NCBI GenBank assembly: GCA_942493135.1
Contig: OW818684.1
Span: 6,758,001 to 6,822,000, forward strand
Reading direction: 5' to 3'
Origin: Planctellipticum sp942493135
GTDB taxonomy: Bacteria > Planctomycetota > Planctomycetia > Planctomycetales > Planctomycetaceae
DNA length: 64,000 bases
The notes beneath the pieces are model-generated. The model had not been told where the DNA came from. It was given only the letters and a program-made list of their open reading frames with translations, and did no database searches. Positions 1-7,976 of this stretch are shown piece after piece (positions within the stretch are counted from its first letter, which is position 1; each line of letters opens with the position of its first letter). Made by a program: the position numbers and the translations under genes.

Positions 1-68
1 TCGTCCTGCTGCTGCCACTCCTCCGCATCGTTCACAGAAGGTTCTACCCCGGCTCGAGAACATGGTGA
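1..68 (+). CDS. Possible C-terminal end of an upstream gene (partial)
   Basis: The frame starting at base 3 is open from the window edge to a TGA at 66-68. It encodes about 21 residues: a short hydrophobic run rich in Leu, then a basic stretch ending in Trp. This would suit the last membrane segment and cytoplasmic tail of an upstream membrane protein, but 21 residues cannot be assigned. The other two forward frames are also open here, so the choice of frame is weak. Confidence 0.25.
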   Translation, partial: VLLLPLLRIVHRRFYPGSRTW

Positions 69-344
69 GAGAGCGAACAGCGAGCAGGGAATCGCGAATC
101 GCCGGAGAAACAGGGCTGATCGCTGATCGCCAGCCAGAGTCCTCCCGGCCTCACTTCGTTGGCTCTCGACTCTGGACTCTTGTCTCTCGACTGCCGTCCT
201 CATTCGACATTTCATACTCCTCTGCGTCCTCCTCTTCCCTCCGCGTCTCTGCGAGAGATCTTCTCCTCCAGACACTACGCGACCGGCCCTTCCCGTAGTA
301 AGATCCACGAAACCGCATCTGTTGCTCCCCGAGGAACGCCGTCG
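69..344. other. Leader region with no gene
   Basis: No convincing coding sequence. Around 160-200 there are repeated near-copies of the word CTCGACTCTGGACTC, a low-complexity pattern. The reading frame of the next gene is open back to 159, but the peptide there is unlike a protein and no ribosome binding site precedes it. Confidence 0.5.
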
Positions 345-1511
345 ATGTCCGAGGCCACTCCCTTTTCCGCTCTGGAATCCGCCCAGCAGACTGGCGGAGC
401 GTCCGCCGTCTTTGATCGCCTGATCGAAACCCTCGTCGAGCGGGGCGATTTTCACAAGCTCTTCGACGCCACGCTCCTCCGCCGCAAGCACGAACTCGGC
501 CTGCCGCTCCATCGGCCAACGTCGTTCGAAGACGTCCCCGCCGAGCAGAAGGAAGCGTTCGAGCAGACCTACGTCGCCGCCGCCCGCGACGTCGGCGAAC
601 GGCTCCTGGGGCAGGGGAAGCTCGGCCAGGCCTGGATCTATTTCCATGCGATCCGCGAAGTCGGCCCCGTCACCGCCGCCCTCGAGGCTTTTCCCGTTCC
701 GCGCGAGACAACCGAAGCCTCCGAAGAAGTGATCGACCTGGGTCTCTTCAAGGGCGTCCACCCCACCAAGGGGCTCCGGGTCATGCTCCGAACGCACGGC
801 ACCTGCAGCACGATCACTTCGCTCGATCAGCAATTTGCTCAGCTCAAGGCCGAGGACCGGGCCGCCTGTGCCGCGCTGCTCGTCCGGCAGCTTCACGAAG
901 ACCTGCTGCAGTCGGTCCAGCACGAAGTCAAACAGCGTATGCCGCTGACGCCCCCGGCGGACACTCTCCGTGAGCTGATCGAAGGCCGAGACTGGCTGTT
1001 CGAGGATAACAACTATCACATCGACGTCTCGCACCTGCACGCCACGGTCCGCTTCGCCCGGTCCCTCTCGCCCGACGCACCGGAACTCGCCCTCGCGCGG
1101 GATCTCTCCGAATATGGAGCAAAACTCTCCCCCCAGTTCCAGTACGGCGGCGATCCCCCGTTCGACGATTTCTATCCCGCGCACATCCAGTTCTTCCGCT
1201 TCCTCGCCAACGACGACCGCCCGGCGGCCATCGCGTACTTCAAGCAGAAGCTGGAGCAGGAGCCGGACGCCACCGACCAGGCGCTGATCGCCTACGTGCT
1301 GGTCGATCTGTTCGTGCGCGTCCAGCAGTACGACGAGGCCATCCCGCTCGCGGAAAAGTATCTCGTCGGGGCGGACGACGATTTCGCCGGCGCATTCGCC
1401 GAACTCTGCCAGCAGGCCGGCCGTTTCGACGCCCTCCGCCGTTCGGCCGCCGAGCGGGACGACCTCGTCACCTTCGCAGCGGCTCTACTGCAGGACCTCC
1501 CTGCCAAGTAA
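345..1511 (+). CDS. Conserved hypothetical protein, 388 aa, helical-repeat type
   Basis: Soluble protein of 388 residues beginning MSEATPFSAL. I chose ATG 345 over upstream starts because GAGGAA lies eight bases before it and the extension to 159 is low-complexity. No signal peptide or membrane segment is visible. The C-terminal third is Ala-rich with helix-turn-helix spacing like TPR units; the centre holds His-rich segments (NNYHIDVSHLHATVRF). I do not recognise a catalytic motif. The gene precedes the MFS transporter by 21 bases, so the two are probably co-transcribed. Function unknown. Confidence 0.75.
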   Translation: MSEATPFSALESAQQTGGASAVFDRLIETLVERGDFHKLFDATLLRRKHELGLPLHRPTSFEDVPAEQKEAFEQTYVAAARDVGERLLGQGKLGQAWIYFHAIREVGPVTAALEAFPVPRETTEASEEVIDLGLFKGVHPTKGLRVMLRTHGTCSTITSLDQQFAQLKAEDRAACAALLVRQLHEDLLQSVQHEVKQRMPLTPPADTLRELIEGRDWLFEDNNYHIDVSHLHATVRFARSLSPDAPELALARDLSEYGAKLSPQFQYGGDPPFDDFYPAHIQFFRFLANDDRPAAIAYFKQKLEQEPDATDQALIAYVLVDLFVRVQQYDEAIPLAEKYLVGADDDFAGAFAELCQQAGRFDALRRSAAERDDLVTFAAALLQDLPAK

Positions 1512-1532
1512 CCTTCCAGGGAACGGACTCCC

Positions 1533-2747
1533 GTGATGCGCGATCTGACGCTGCTCTTCGTCAGTCGAGGCGTAAGGCTGTTCGCCTATGGCTTCCTGTC
1601 GGTGGTCCTGGTTCTCTATCTCCGGGAACTGGGACTATCCGATGGCCGAGTGGGCCTGCTGCTCACGTTGACCCTGCTCGGTGACACGGCCCTCACGATC
1701 TGGTCGACGACTCTCGCCGACCGCTGCGGCCGCCGACGAATGCTGCTCGTCGGAGCCGGCCTGATGGTTCTGGCGGGACTCGTCTTCGCGGCGACGCGGA
1801 ACCCCCTCTGGCTGCTGGCCGCGGCGACGATCGGCGTGATCAGCCCCAGCGGCAGCGAAGTCGGTCCGTTCCTCGCCATCGAGCAGGCCGCGCTGACGCA
1901 GCTCCTCAAGCCCGAACGCCGGACGCTCCTGTTCGCCTGGTACAACCTGCTCGGCTCCTTCACGACCGCCTGCGGTGCGCTGGTCGCCGGCGAAGCCTGC
2001 GCGGCCATGCAGGCGGGCGGAGCAGCCGGGGCCGCGATCTACCGTCCCGTCGTCCAGAGTTACGGCCTCCTGGGTCTCGTCCTGGGAGCCTGTGTCCTGG
2101 GTCTGTCCGCGGCCGTCGAGTTACCTGCTCACGAACAGCCGCACGCCAGCACGGGCCGCAGTGGCCTGGGTCAGTCGCGAAAGCTCGTCGCCAAGCTGTC
2201 GGTTCTGTTCGCCATGGACGCCTTCGGCGGCGGCTTCGTGGTTCAGGCGGTGCTGGCCTACTGGTTCACGATCCGCTTCGGCATCGAACCCGCGACCTTG
2301 GGAAAACTGTTCTTCGCCGCCAATCTGCTGGCCGGTGCCTCTTCGCTGATGGCGGTCTGGCTGGCTCGCCGGATCGGCCTGATCAATACGATGGTCTTTA
2401 CGCATCTGCCGTCCAACGTGCTGCTGATGCTCGTTCCGCTGATGCCGACGTTTCCTCTCGCCTCCAGCCTGCTTTTTATCCGGTACAGCCTGTCGCAGAT
2501 GGACGTCCCGACGCGGCAGTCCTACCTGATGGCGGTCGTCTCCCCGGCGGAACGCTCGGCCGCCGCCGGCTGGACGATGATGGCCCGTTCGCTGGGGGCC
2601 GCCTGTTCCCCCGCGCTGGCCATGCAGCTCATCGCTCTGCCCCACGGCATCGCCTGGCCGCTCTATCTGAGCGGCGTCATTAAAATCGCCTACGATCTGC
2701 TGCTCTACCGCGAATTCGTCCATGTGAAGCCGCCGGAAGAGCGATAG
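1533..2747 (+). CDS. MFS transporter
   Basis: About 404 residues with roughly 12 hydrophobic segments and the loop 2-3 signature of the major facilitator superfamily (DRCGRRRM, residues 63-70). It should act as a proton- or solute-coupled transporter in the cytoplasmic membrane; the sequence does not reveal the substrate. Both GTG 1533 and ATG 1536 are usable starts, with AGGGAA at 1518-1523 fitting either. Only 21 bases separate it from the preceding gene, which suggests an operon. The last residues are cytoplasmic and charged (HVKPPEER). Confidence 0.9.
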   Translation: MMRDLTLLFVSRGVRLFAYGFLSVVLVLYLRELGLSDGRVGLLLTLTLLGDTALTIWSTTLADRCGRRRMLLVGAGLMVLAGLVFAATRNPLWLLAAATIGVISPSGSEVGPFLAIEQAALTQLLKPERRTLLFAWYNLLGSFTTACGALVAGEACAAMQAGGAAGAAIYRPVVQSYGLLGLVLGACVLGLSAAVELPAHEQPHASTGRSGLGQSRKLVAKLSVLFAMDAFGGGFVVQAVLAYWFTIRFGIEPATLGKLFFAANLLAGASSLMAVWLARRIGLINTMVFTHLPSNVLLMLVPLMPTFPLASSLLFIRYSLSQMDVPTRQSYLMAVVSPAERSAAAGWTMMARSLGAACSPALAMQLIALPHGIAWPLYLSGVIKIAYDLLLYREFVHVKPPEER

Positions 2748-3128
2748 GCATAGTGTAGTGACGTTGAATCGCCGTCCAACGACATGAACCGATGGGATGG
2801 CCGGGGTCGAGTCGTCGAGCCCCCAGAGTTTCACAAATTCGCTGAGAGCGGCGACGTATCACTGTGAACATTGTCGCCAGCGATCAGGCGCTGGCTTAAT
2901 GCAGACGTGCTGATTTTGCAGAGCGAGACATCGCTATGTGAAAAGATGACACTCCGACGATATGTGGAGTGACATTGCCGCCTCTTAAGAGGACTGCGAT
3001 GGACTGCGATGGAGAGCGTTTACGCCGCAGGCACGCCGTTTGCGTCCACGTCTTGCGACGGCTGAGCTCACAGAGCTTGCCGGACGAACCGACTGCCCCA
3101 ACGAGATTGTCGTCGAGGAATCCAGATC
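2748..3128. other. Intergenic region
   Basis: No supported gene. It holds the 2801-2826 hairpin repeat and the upstream region of the HPr-like gene. Several short open frames here lack ribosome binding sites and resemble nothing known. Confidence 0.5.
2801..2826. repeat. Dispersed hairpin repeat, TCGA-loop-TCGA family (copy 1)
   Basis: An imperfect palindrome with outer arms GGGG/CCCC and inner arms TCGA/TCGA around a four-base loop. The reverse complement is almost identical to 51960-51985, and the similarity extends about 20 bases into the flank (AGCGAA, then a TCTGGGGGCTCGA block). It lies 55 bases after the MFS stop codon, so it could serve as a transcript end, but there is no T-run. Confidence 0.65.
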
Positions 3129-3464
3129 ATGAATGCCAGTTTCTGTCAGCAACATGCGATCGTTGGACATTCTGGCGGCCTGAGGCTGCATCCACTGATC
3201 AGCGTCTGGACAGCCGCCTGCACCTACCAGTCCGACTTGAGACTCCGCTATGAAGATCGTCGCGCTAATGCCAAACTGCTGCTTGACTTGGTGCAGCTCG
3301 CCGCGCCGCCGGAGTCCCTGCTGGCGATCGAGGGGACTGGTGCGGATGCGGTCGAAGCGGTCAACCACATCAGGTACTTGATCGAGACGGAAGACCTGAC
3401 ACATGCGATGAAACCTCGCCTGTTCGACCCCGAGCGTCACCCCACTCCGCAGTCTGCGGACTGA
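3129..3464 (+). CDS. HPr-like phosphocarrier domain protein with exchanged His and Arg
   Basis: 111 residues. Residues about 9-83 align with HPr: a first strand, then GLRLHP where active HPr has GLHxRP, then a RANAKLLLDLVQLA helix matching the 'NAKSIMGLMxLA' block, then an IEGTGADAVEAVNHI region matching the last strand and helix. The phosphorylatable His15 is Arg here and Arg17 is His; the regulatory Ser46 position is Leu. It is therefore unlikely to be a normal PTS carrier. The start is supported by GAGGAA eight bases before ATG 3129. The tail after about residue 95 is extra. It precedes the HAD/HerA fusion gene by 288 bases. Confidence 0.75.
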   Translation: MNASFCQQHAIVGHSGGLRLHPLISVWTAACTYQSDLRLRYEDRRANAKLLLDLVQLAAPPESLLAIEGTGADAVEAVNHIRYLIETEDLTHAMKPRLFDPERHPTPQSAD

Positions 3465-3752
3465 TGTCGTCGGTCGTCGCTGAAGAGTCTCAGCGCGAGC
3501 GTCATGTTGCGGAACGCGGCAGTGGTCCGTTGGAGGCGTTGCAACCTGCATCAGATCGAGACGATCGAAATGCGATCGAGCGGCAGCGGAGCACGTCAGG
3601 TAAGGTCGAACCCCGACCTGGAATTCGCTGCAAGGTCATCATCAGCGACGTGATGGAGAGTTTCGAGAAAGTGTCAATCGTCGCCGGCCCGAGGCACCGG
3701 TCAGCGAGCAATTGCAACGGCGGTTGCCAGGCCGTGCTGAAGGAGTGGCAGC

Positions 3753-5519
3753 ATGCGGTTCTTCGTGCTCGCCTGCGATTATGACGGTACCATCGCCCAT
3801 CACGGCGTCGTCTCGCCGGAAATGATCACGGCGCTCCGCCGCTTCATCGACACGGGACGGCGGCTGGTCCTCGTGACAGGCCGCGAACTCGACGAATTGC
3901 TGGAGATCTTCCCGGAGATCGATCTGTTTGAATGGGTCGTCGCCGAGAATGGAGCCGTCCTGTACCGCGGATCGGATCGCGAAGAGAAACTGCTGGCCGA
4001 ACCGCCTCCGGAGAGCTTCGTGAGGACGTTGCGGCAGCGCGGCGTCGCCCCGTTCTCGGTGGGGCGAGTCATCGTCGCGACGTGGGAGCCGAACCAGACG
4101 GTGGTCCTCGACGCCATCCGGGACCACGGACTGGATCTGCAGGTGATCTTCAATAAGGGAGCCGTCATGGTGCTTCCCGCCGGGGTCAACAAGGCCAGCG
4201 GCTTTCAGGCGGCGCTGCGACAGATGGGCCTCTCACAGCACGAAGCCGTCGGCGTTGGCGACGCGGAAAACGATCATGCCTTTCTCAGTCTTTGCGAGTG
4301 TTCCGTCGCTGTCGCCAACGCACTGCCGGCCGTCAAAGCCCGCACGAACTTCGTCACGAAAGGAGATCATGGCGAGGGTGTCGCCGAGTTGATCGATCAG
4401 ATCGTCAATGACGACCTGTCCGCGATCTCAGCCCAGATGCTGGCTCGCGAGCTGATCATCGGCCTGGACGCGCAAGGTCGAGAAGCGACACTGCCGGCCT
4501 TTGGTCCGGGCGTCCTGATTGCCGGTCCTTCGGGCAGCGGGAAGTCAACGACCACGACCAGCCTGCTGGAGCGCCTCGTCGAACAGCACTACCAGTTCTG
4601 CGTCATTGACCCGGAGGGCGACTACGATTCCCTTTCGTTTGCCATCACGGTCGGCACGGCGGAGAACAGCCCGAGCGTCAGAGAGGTGCTGCAAGTCCTC
4701 GCGCAACCCGATCAGAACGTGGTCGTCAACCTGATCGGCCTGCGGCTGTCCGATCGCCCTGCGTTCTTCTCGAAGTTGATGCCGCAGCTTCTGGAGTTGC
4801 GGGAGCAATCCGGACGCCCTCACTGGCTGATCGTCGACGAAGCTCACCACCTGCTTCCACCCTCCTGGGATCTGGCAACTGCATTCGCGAAGGATTTGGG
4901 TCGGGCGGTGTTCATCACCGTCAACCCGGACCAGGTCAACTCTCAGGTTCTGTCGTCCGTCGGAACGGTCATTGCCGTCGGCGTATCTCCCGACCAGACG
5001 CTGCGCACCTATTGCCGGACTCAGAAGATCCAACCTCCAACGATGCCCGGCGGGAAGCAGGAATCGGGACAGGTCGTCGTCTGGTCCCGTTCGGCCGGAC
5101 TGGAACCCCGGTACGTTCGTGTCGCACCGAATGCCGTCGAACGAAAGCGGCATATTCGAAAGTACGCCGAAGGGGAGCTGCCGCCGGATCGCAGCTTCTA
5201 CTTCAAGGGACCCGCCGGCAAACTGAATCTGCGCGCCCAGAATCTGATGCTGTTCCTGCAGTTGTCGGACGGCGTCGATGACGACACCTGGCTACACCAC
5301 CTGCGGTCGGGCGACTACTCCGAATGGTTTCGGTGCTGCATCAAAGACGACGTGCTCGCCGGCGAGGCACGGGCGATTGAATCACTCGCCGAGGGGTCGG
5401 CGGAAACCACTCGAAGCCTGATTCGAAAGTCCGTCGAGCACTACTACACACTGCCGATCGACAGGTCGCGGCTGTCTGAAGACAAGGACCTGACGGCAGA
5501 TGCCGAGACGGCGGAATAG
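3753..5519 (+). CDS. HAD-family phosphatase fused to a HerA/DUF87-type ATPase
   Basis: 588 residues in two parts. Residues 1 to about 225 are a HAD-IIB (Cof-like) phosphatase: DYDGT (nucleophile Asp 9, general acid Asp 11), VTGR (motif II), the NK of GVNKASGF (motif III) and GVGDAENDHAF (motif IV). From about 240 there is a P-loop ATPase: Walker A GPSGSGKST starting near residue 258, DPEGDYDS as in HerA/DUF87 proteins, and Walker B LIVDEAHH near 360. The last 130 residues are not recognised. Start ATG 3753 follows GAAGGAG. Both active sites look intact. The substrate is unknown; HerA-like ATPases usually pump DNA or work with a nuclease, and none is encoded nearby. Confidence 0.85.
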   Translation: MRFFVLACDYDGTIAHHGVVSPEMITALRRFIDTGRRLVLVTGRELDELLEIFPEIDLFEWVVAENGAVLYRGSDREEKLLAEPPPESFVRTLRQRGVAPFSVGRVIVATWEPNQTVVLDAIRDHGLDLQVIFNKGAVMVLPAGVNKASGFQAALRQMGLSQHEAVGVGDAENDHAFLSLCECSVAVANALPAVKARTNFVTKGDHGEGVAELIDQIVNDDLSAISAQMLARELIIGLDAQGREATLPAFGPGVLIAGPSGSGKSTTTTSLLERLVEQHYQFCVIDPEGDYDSLSFAITVGTAENSPSVREVLQVLAQPDQNVVVNLIGLRLSDRPAFFSKLMPQLLELREQSGRPHWLIVDEAHHLLPPSWDLATAFAKDLGRAVFITVNPDQVNSQVLSSVGTVIAVGVSPDQTLRTYCRTQKIQPPTMPGGKQESGQVVVWSRSAGLEPRYVRVAPNAVERKRHIRKYAEGELPPDRSFYFKGPAGKLNLRAQNLMLFLQLSDGVDDDTWLHHLRSGDYSEWFRCCIKDDVLAGEARAIESLAEGSAETTRSLIRKSVEHYYTLPIDRSRLSEDKDLTADAETAE

Positions 5520-5675
5520 CACCGACCCGCCAATCCTGGCTCTTCGAGTCGTCAACCGAACAACCGAAGGCGGTCTTGAAGGGCCCGGACTCAACGACAC
5601 ATCGGCGGCGCCATCCACGAGAGCTTTCCAGCGTCTCCTGACGGCGTCGCCGATTGAGAACTTGACGTGCCTGTT

Positions 5676-5879
5676 TCAGCGACGTTCCGCTTCAGGCGTC
5701 TGGATTGTAACGCTGAACCGCAGGCCGTCCGTGCCGCTCTCCACAGCCACCGGGACGGACGCGACTTCAACCGGCAATGCGGTTGCCGGCGCCGGAGGCC
5801 TCCTCGCCTCGCCATGAATACCGCCGGCCAGCATCGAAGCAACATGACCAATCGCCAGCCAGAAGTCTCGCTTGAACAT
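5676..5879 (-). CDS. Possible small protein, 67 aa
   Basis: A 67-residue frame starting MFKRDFWLAIGHVASMLAGG, with one moderately hydrophobic N-terminal segment and then a Pro/Ala/Val-rich part. GGAAAGG lies seven bases before the ATG. It sits in a 523-base gap between convergent genes and next to the stress island, where small membrane-associated proteins are common. I recognise no family. It may be chance. Confidence 0.3.
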   Translation of the reverse strand: MFKRDFWLAIGHVASMLAGGIHGEARRPPAPATALPVEVASVPVAVESGTDGLRFSVTIQTPEAERR

Positions 5880-5965
5880 GTTCGCAACCTTTCCGTTCGA
5901 TACTCAAAGGGATCAGAAACGAAGTGCGTCCTGGTCACCGGACCCAAATTCGCAGGCACCGCTCC

Positions 5966-6003
5966 TGTCCGCTCTCCCGCATCGAAATGCGGGAGAGCGG
6001 ACA
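5966..6003. terminator. Perfect 17-bp hairpin with CGAA loop
   Basis: Arms 5966-5982 and 5987-6003 are exact reverse complements around the tetraloop CGAA. It sits between the convergent HAD/HerA gene and the PRC-barrel gene, 40 bases after the latter's stop, and could end transcription from both sides. No T-run follows on either strand. Confidence 0.7.
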
Positions 6004-6042
6004 GCCGGAAGCTGATTCAGTTTCAGCATCGATGCCGGCGAA

Positions 6043-6531
6043 TCAATTCGTCGCAGGCTGCCGCCGTCCGGTCACTTTCTCGACGTGATAGTACGTATCG
6101 ACCTTCTGCCGCCATTGCGCGTCGGTGGCGAAGTTCGGCCAGTGATTCTTGTCGAACCCGGGGGCGTCCTTGAGCATCTGCTCGGAGAGATTCAGGACGA
6201 GATAGTTGGTTCGATCATCATTCTGCTTCCACTCGAACGACTTCATCGGGATGGCGAAGAGCTTGTCGCCGAAGCCCAGTACGCCGCCGTATGACACGGC
6301 AAAGTACAGCGCGTCGCCCTGGCGGACGTCGAGCACAACGTCGTCGACGGTCCCGAGATCTTTGCCGGCATCGTTCTTGACTTTCATGCCGATGATCTCA
6401 CTCGCCCGCTGGCTCACTTTGACTTCAGGGGCCACTTTCGCGGCCGGCGATTTCGTTTCGTTCTGGGCGACGGCATGCCAACCGGAAATCAGGCAAAGCG
6501 CCGCGACGGTCAGAGTTGCTGTGCGAAACAT
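6043..6531 (-). CDS. Exported PRC-barrel domain protein
   Basis: 162 residues. A signal peptide (MFRTATLTVAALCLISGWHA, cleavage near residue 22) is followed by a PRC-barrel at about residues 36-115: SEIIGMKVKNDAGKDLGTV then DVVLD, YFAVSYGG and KLFAIP, the usual order of strands. PRC-barrels bind partners or act as small structural modules. Here an exported form lies with other stress-response proteins. The C-terminal part (residues 115-155) holds a Trp/Tyr-rich segment. It is transcribed away from the PA2169-type gene's 3' end, with a 138-base gap. Confidence 0.85.
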   Translation of the reverse strand: MFRTATLTVAALCLISGWHAVAQNETKSPAAKVAPEVKVSQRASEIIGMKVKNDAGKDLGTVDDVVLDVRQGDALYFAVSYGGVLGFGDKLFAIPMKSFEWKQNDDRTNYLVLNLSEQMLKDAPGFDKNHWPNFATDAQWRQKVDTYYHVEKVTGRRQPATN

Positions 6532-6669
6532 GGGAGTTCTCCAAGCAGTTCGGGAAATTGTCCGGTCCCGGCATTCTGCATCAACGGGAACCGGCTCGGG
6601 TTCGGCGAGCGGGACCGGGCGACCACTTGTCGCCCGAGTCGTTCGCGGGCCGCCAGGTGCGGGGCGATC

Positions 6670-7143
6670 TCAGCCGCAGGACTGGCATGCGTCGCGCAAG
6701 TCGCGGATGCGATCGTGCGTATTGCAGACTGCGGCATAGTGTTGGACCAGAATGTCATTTGCGGCACTGCCAATGGAACGATTCAGCGCGTCTTCGTAGG
6801 CGTTTCGGATCGCATCTTCGCCGCGTTCCGCCTCGCAGAGCATCGCGTGGCGGTTATCCGTCGAGAGCAATTCGCGGATGCTCGACCAGGCTCTGTAGAC
6901 AATCGCGGCGACCGACCCCGATCGTCGAGGCGTTTCCCCCGACCACGAGACGAAACGCGCCAGATCGTCCGCCTGACGATCGCGATCCTCCGCGATCTGC
7001 TCGAACGCGCTCTGCAACGTCAGATCTTCGAGCCCCTGGGCCGCCTGACGATATCCGTCGCGGCTGTCGATGTTCGCCTGAATGAGTTCCTGCAGTGCAT
7101 TGACCAGCGCGGTCGAAAGTGACTGCCGTGTTTCCAGCGTCAT
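6670..7143 (-). CDS. PA2169-type four-helix-bundle protein (DUF2383)
   Basis: 157 residues, all helical, starting MTLETRQSLSTALVNALQEL. The pattern DSRDGYRQAA near residue 32 and the repeated acidic/His helices (ERGEDAIRNAYEDAL, QHYAAVCNTHDRIRDL) match the ferritin-like PA2169/DUF2383 family found in stress loci. The ATG at 7143 is chosen over GTG 7158 because GGAGG stands just upstream of the ATG and inside the longer version. The C-terminus ends in CQSCG. A sigma-54 promoter match lies 77 bases upstream. Confidence 0.85.
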   Translation of the reverse strand: MTLETRQSLSTALVNALQELIQANIDSRDGYRQAAQGLEDLTLQSAFEQIAEDRDRQADDLARFVSWSGETPRRSGSVAAIVYRAWSSIRELLSTDNRHAMLCEAERGEDAIRNAYEDALNRSIGSAANDILVQHYAAVCNTHDRIRDLRDACQSCG

Positions 7144-7219
7144 CGAACTGTCCTCCACTTATACAACGGGATTCGTTCTCGTCGACAACTGATCGTCGAC
7201 GAACCGATCCTCCGGTTGA

Positions 7220-7235
7220 CGCAAGATCGATGCCG
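7220..7235 (-). promoter_or_regulatory. Predicted sigma-54 promoter for the PA2169-type gene
   Basis: Read on the minus strand: CGGCATCGATCTTGCG. It has GG and GC ten bases apart, GGCA at -24 and TTGC at -12, close to the TGGCAC-N5-TTGCA consensus. The start site would be near 7209, giving a leader of about 65 bases before ATG 7143. The sigma-54 activator gene is divergent and begins about 740 bases away. Confidence 0.6.
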
Positions 7236-7976
7236 TCACTTGTGGAATCTCGCTCAATCCTTCCTTGGAAATGCAAGATTGCGGCCTCGCTGGCCAGGAG
7301 TGCTTGTGGATCTTCCAGGCTGGTTCGTGATCGAGCGCCCGCGTTCGCGTCCCTGGTCATTGCTCCGGCTTGCGCCTGCGGTCTCGCGGCGCCAGCGTGA
7401 GATCGATTCCAACGTCAGAGACCAGGATCTGACTGCGATCGCATTCGATGCGGCGACGGATCGGGGCGAAATGCGGCGCTGCGAATCGAACTGCTGCAGG
7501 CAGCGCGAGTCCGCCAACTGTGCGTCACTTTCGAGCCGGCCCGCCACGTCGGAACCTCATGTCGCGAGGTCTCATTGTCGTAACTCGAAGTCGATTGCTC
7601 GCGAGGCGCCGCCGTCTTGCGATTGTGTGAATTCGCGGAGCATCTCGAGCAATTGACCATGCCACGCCAACCCGTTGACGAATAGGATTGACCGGCCGGA
7701 ATCCCTGAGATTGAATGCACTTGGGCAACTTCCGTCCGTTCGACTCCGTTCGATCTTGATTGGTCATCGGCGAGTGATGCACCTGCAGCAGCTTCGTTGT
7801 CGATTGTTCCAGAATCCCGGCCTGCCGTCGGGTCCGCAGGCGGCCTTTCCGGGAAAATCAGCGTCTCCAAGGATACGAGGGCCGGAGCTGCTCGCAGCAA
7901 GACAACTGGTGCATCGAACCGTGGCCTGCAGGCGTTCGAAGTCCGGCGTCGACTTCTCTCGAAAGGTGGATATCAA
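7236..7976. other. Divergent intergenic region
   Basis: About 740 bases between the PA2169-type gene and the sigma-54 activator. Open frames exist on both strands, but none has a good ribosome binding site or a recognisable protein. The activator's frame is open back to 7797, but that stretch has only a TTG start and an unordered composition. Enhancer sites for the activator could lie here; I could not define one. Confidence 0.4.

Noticed and set aside
3464..3784. 106-codon frame on the plus strand between the HPr-like and HAD/HerA genes
   Set aside because: It overlaps the next gene's start, has no ribosome binding site and an unordered, Arg-rich composition.
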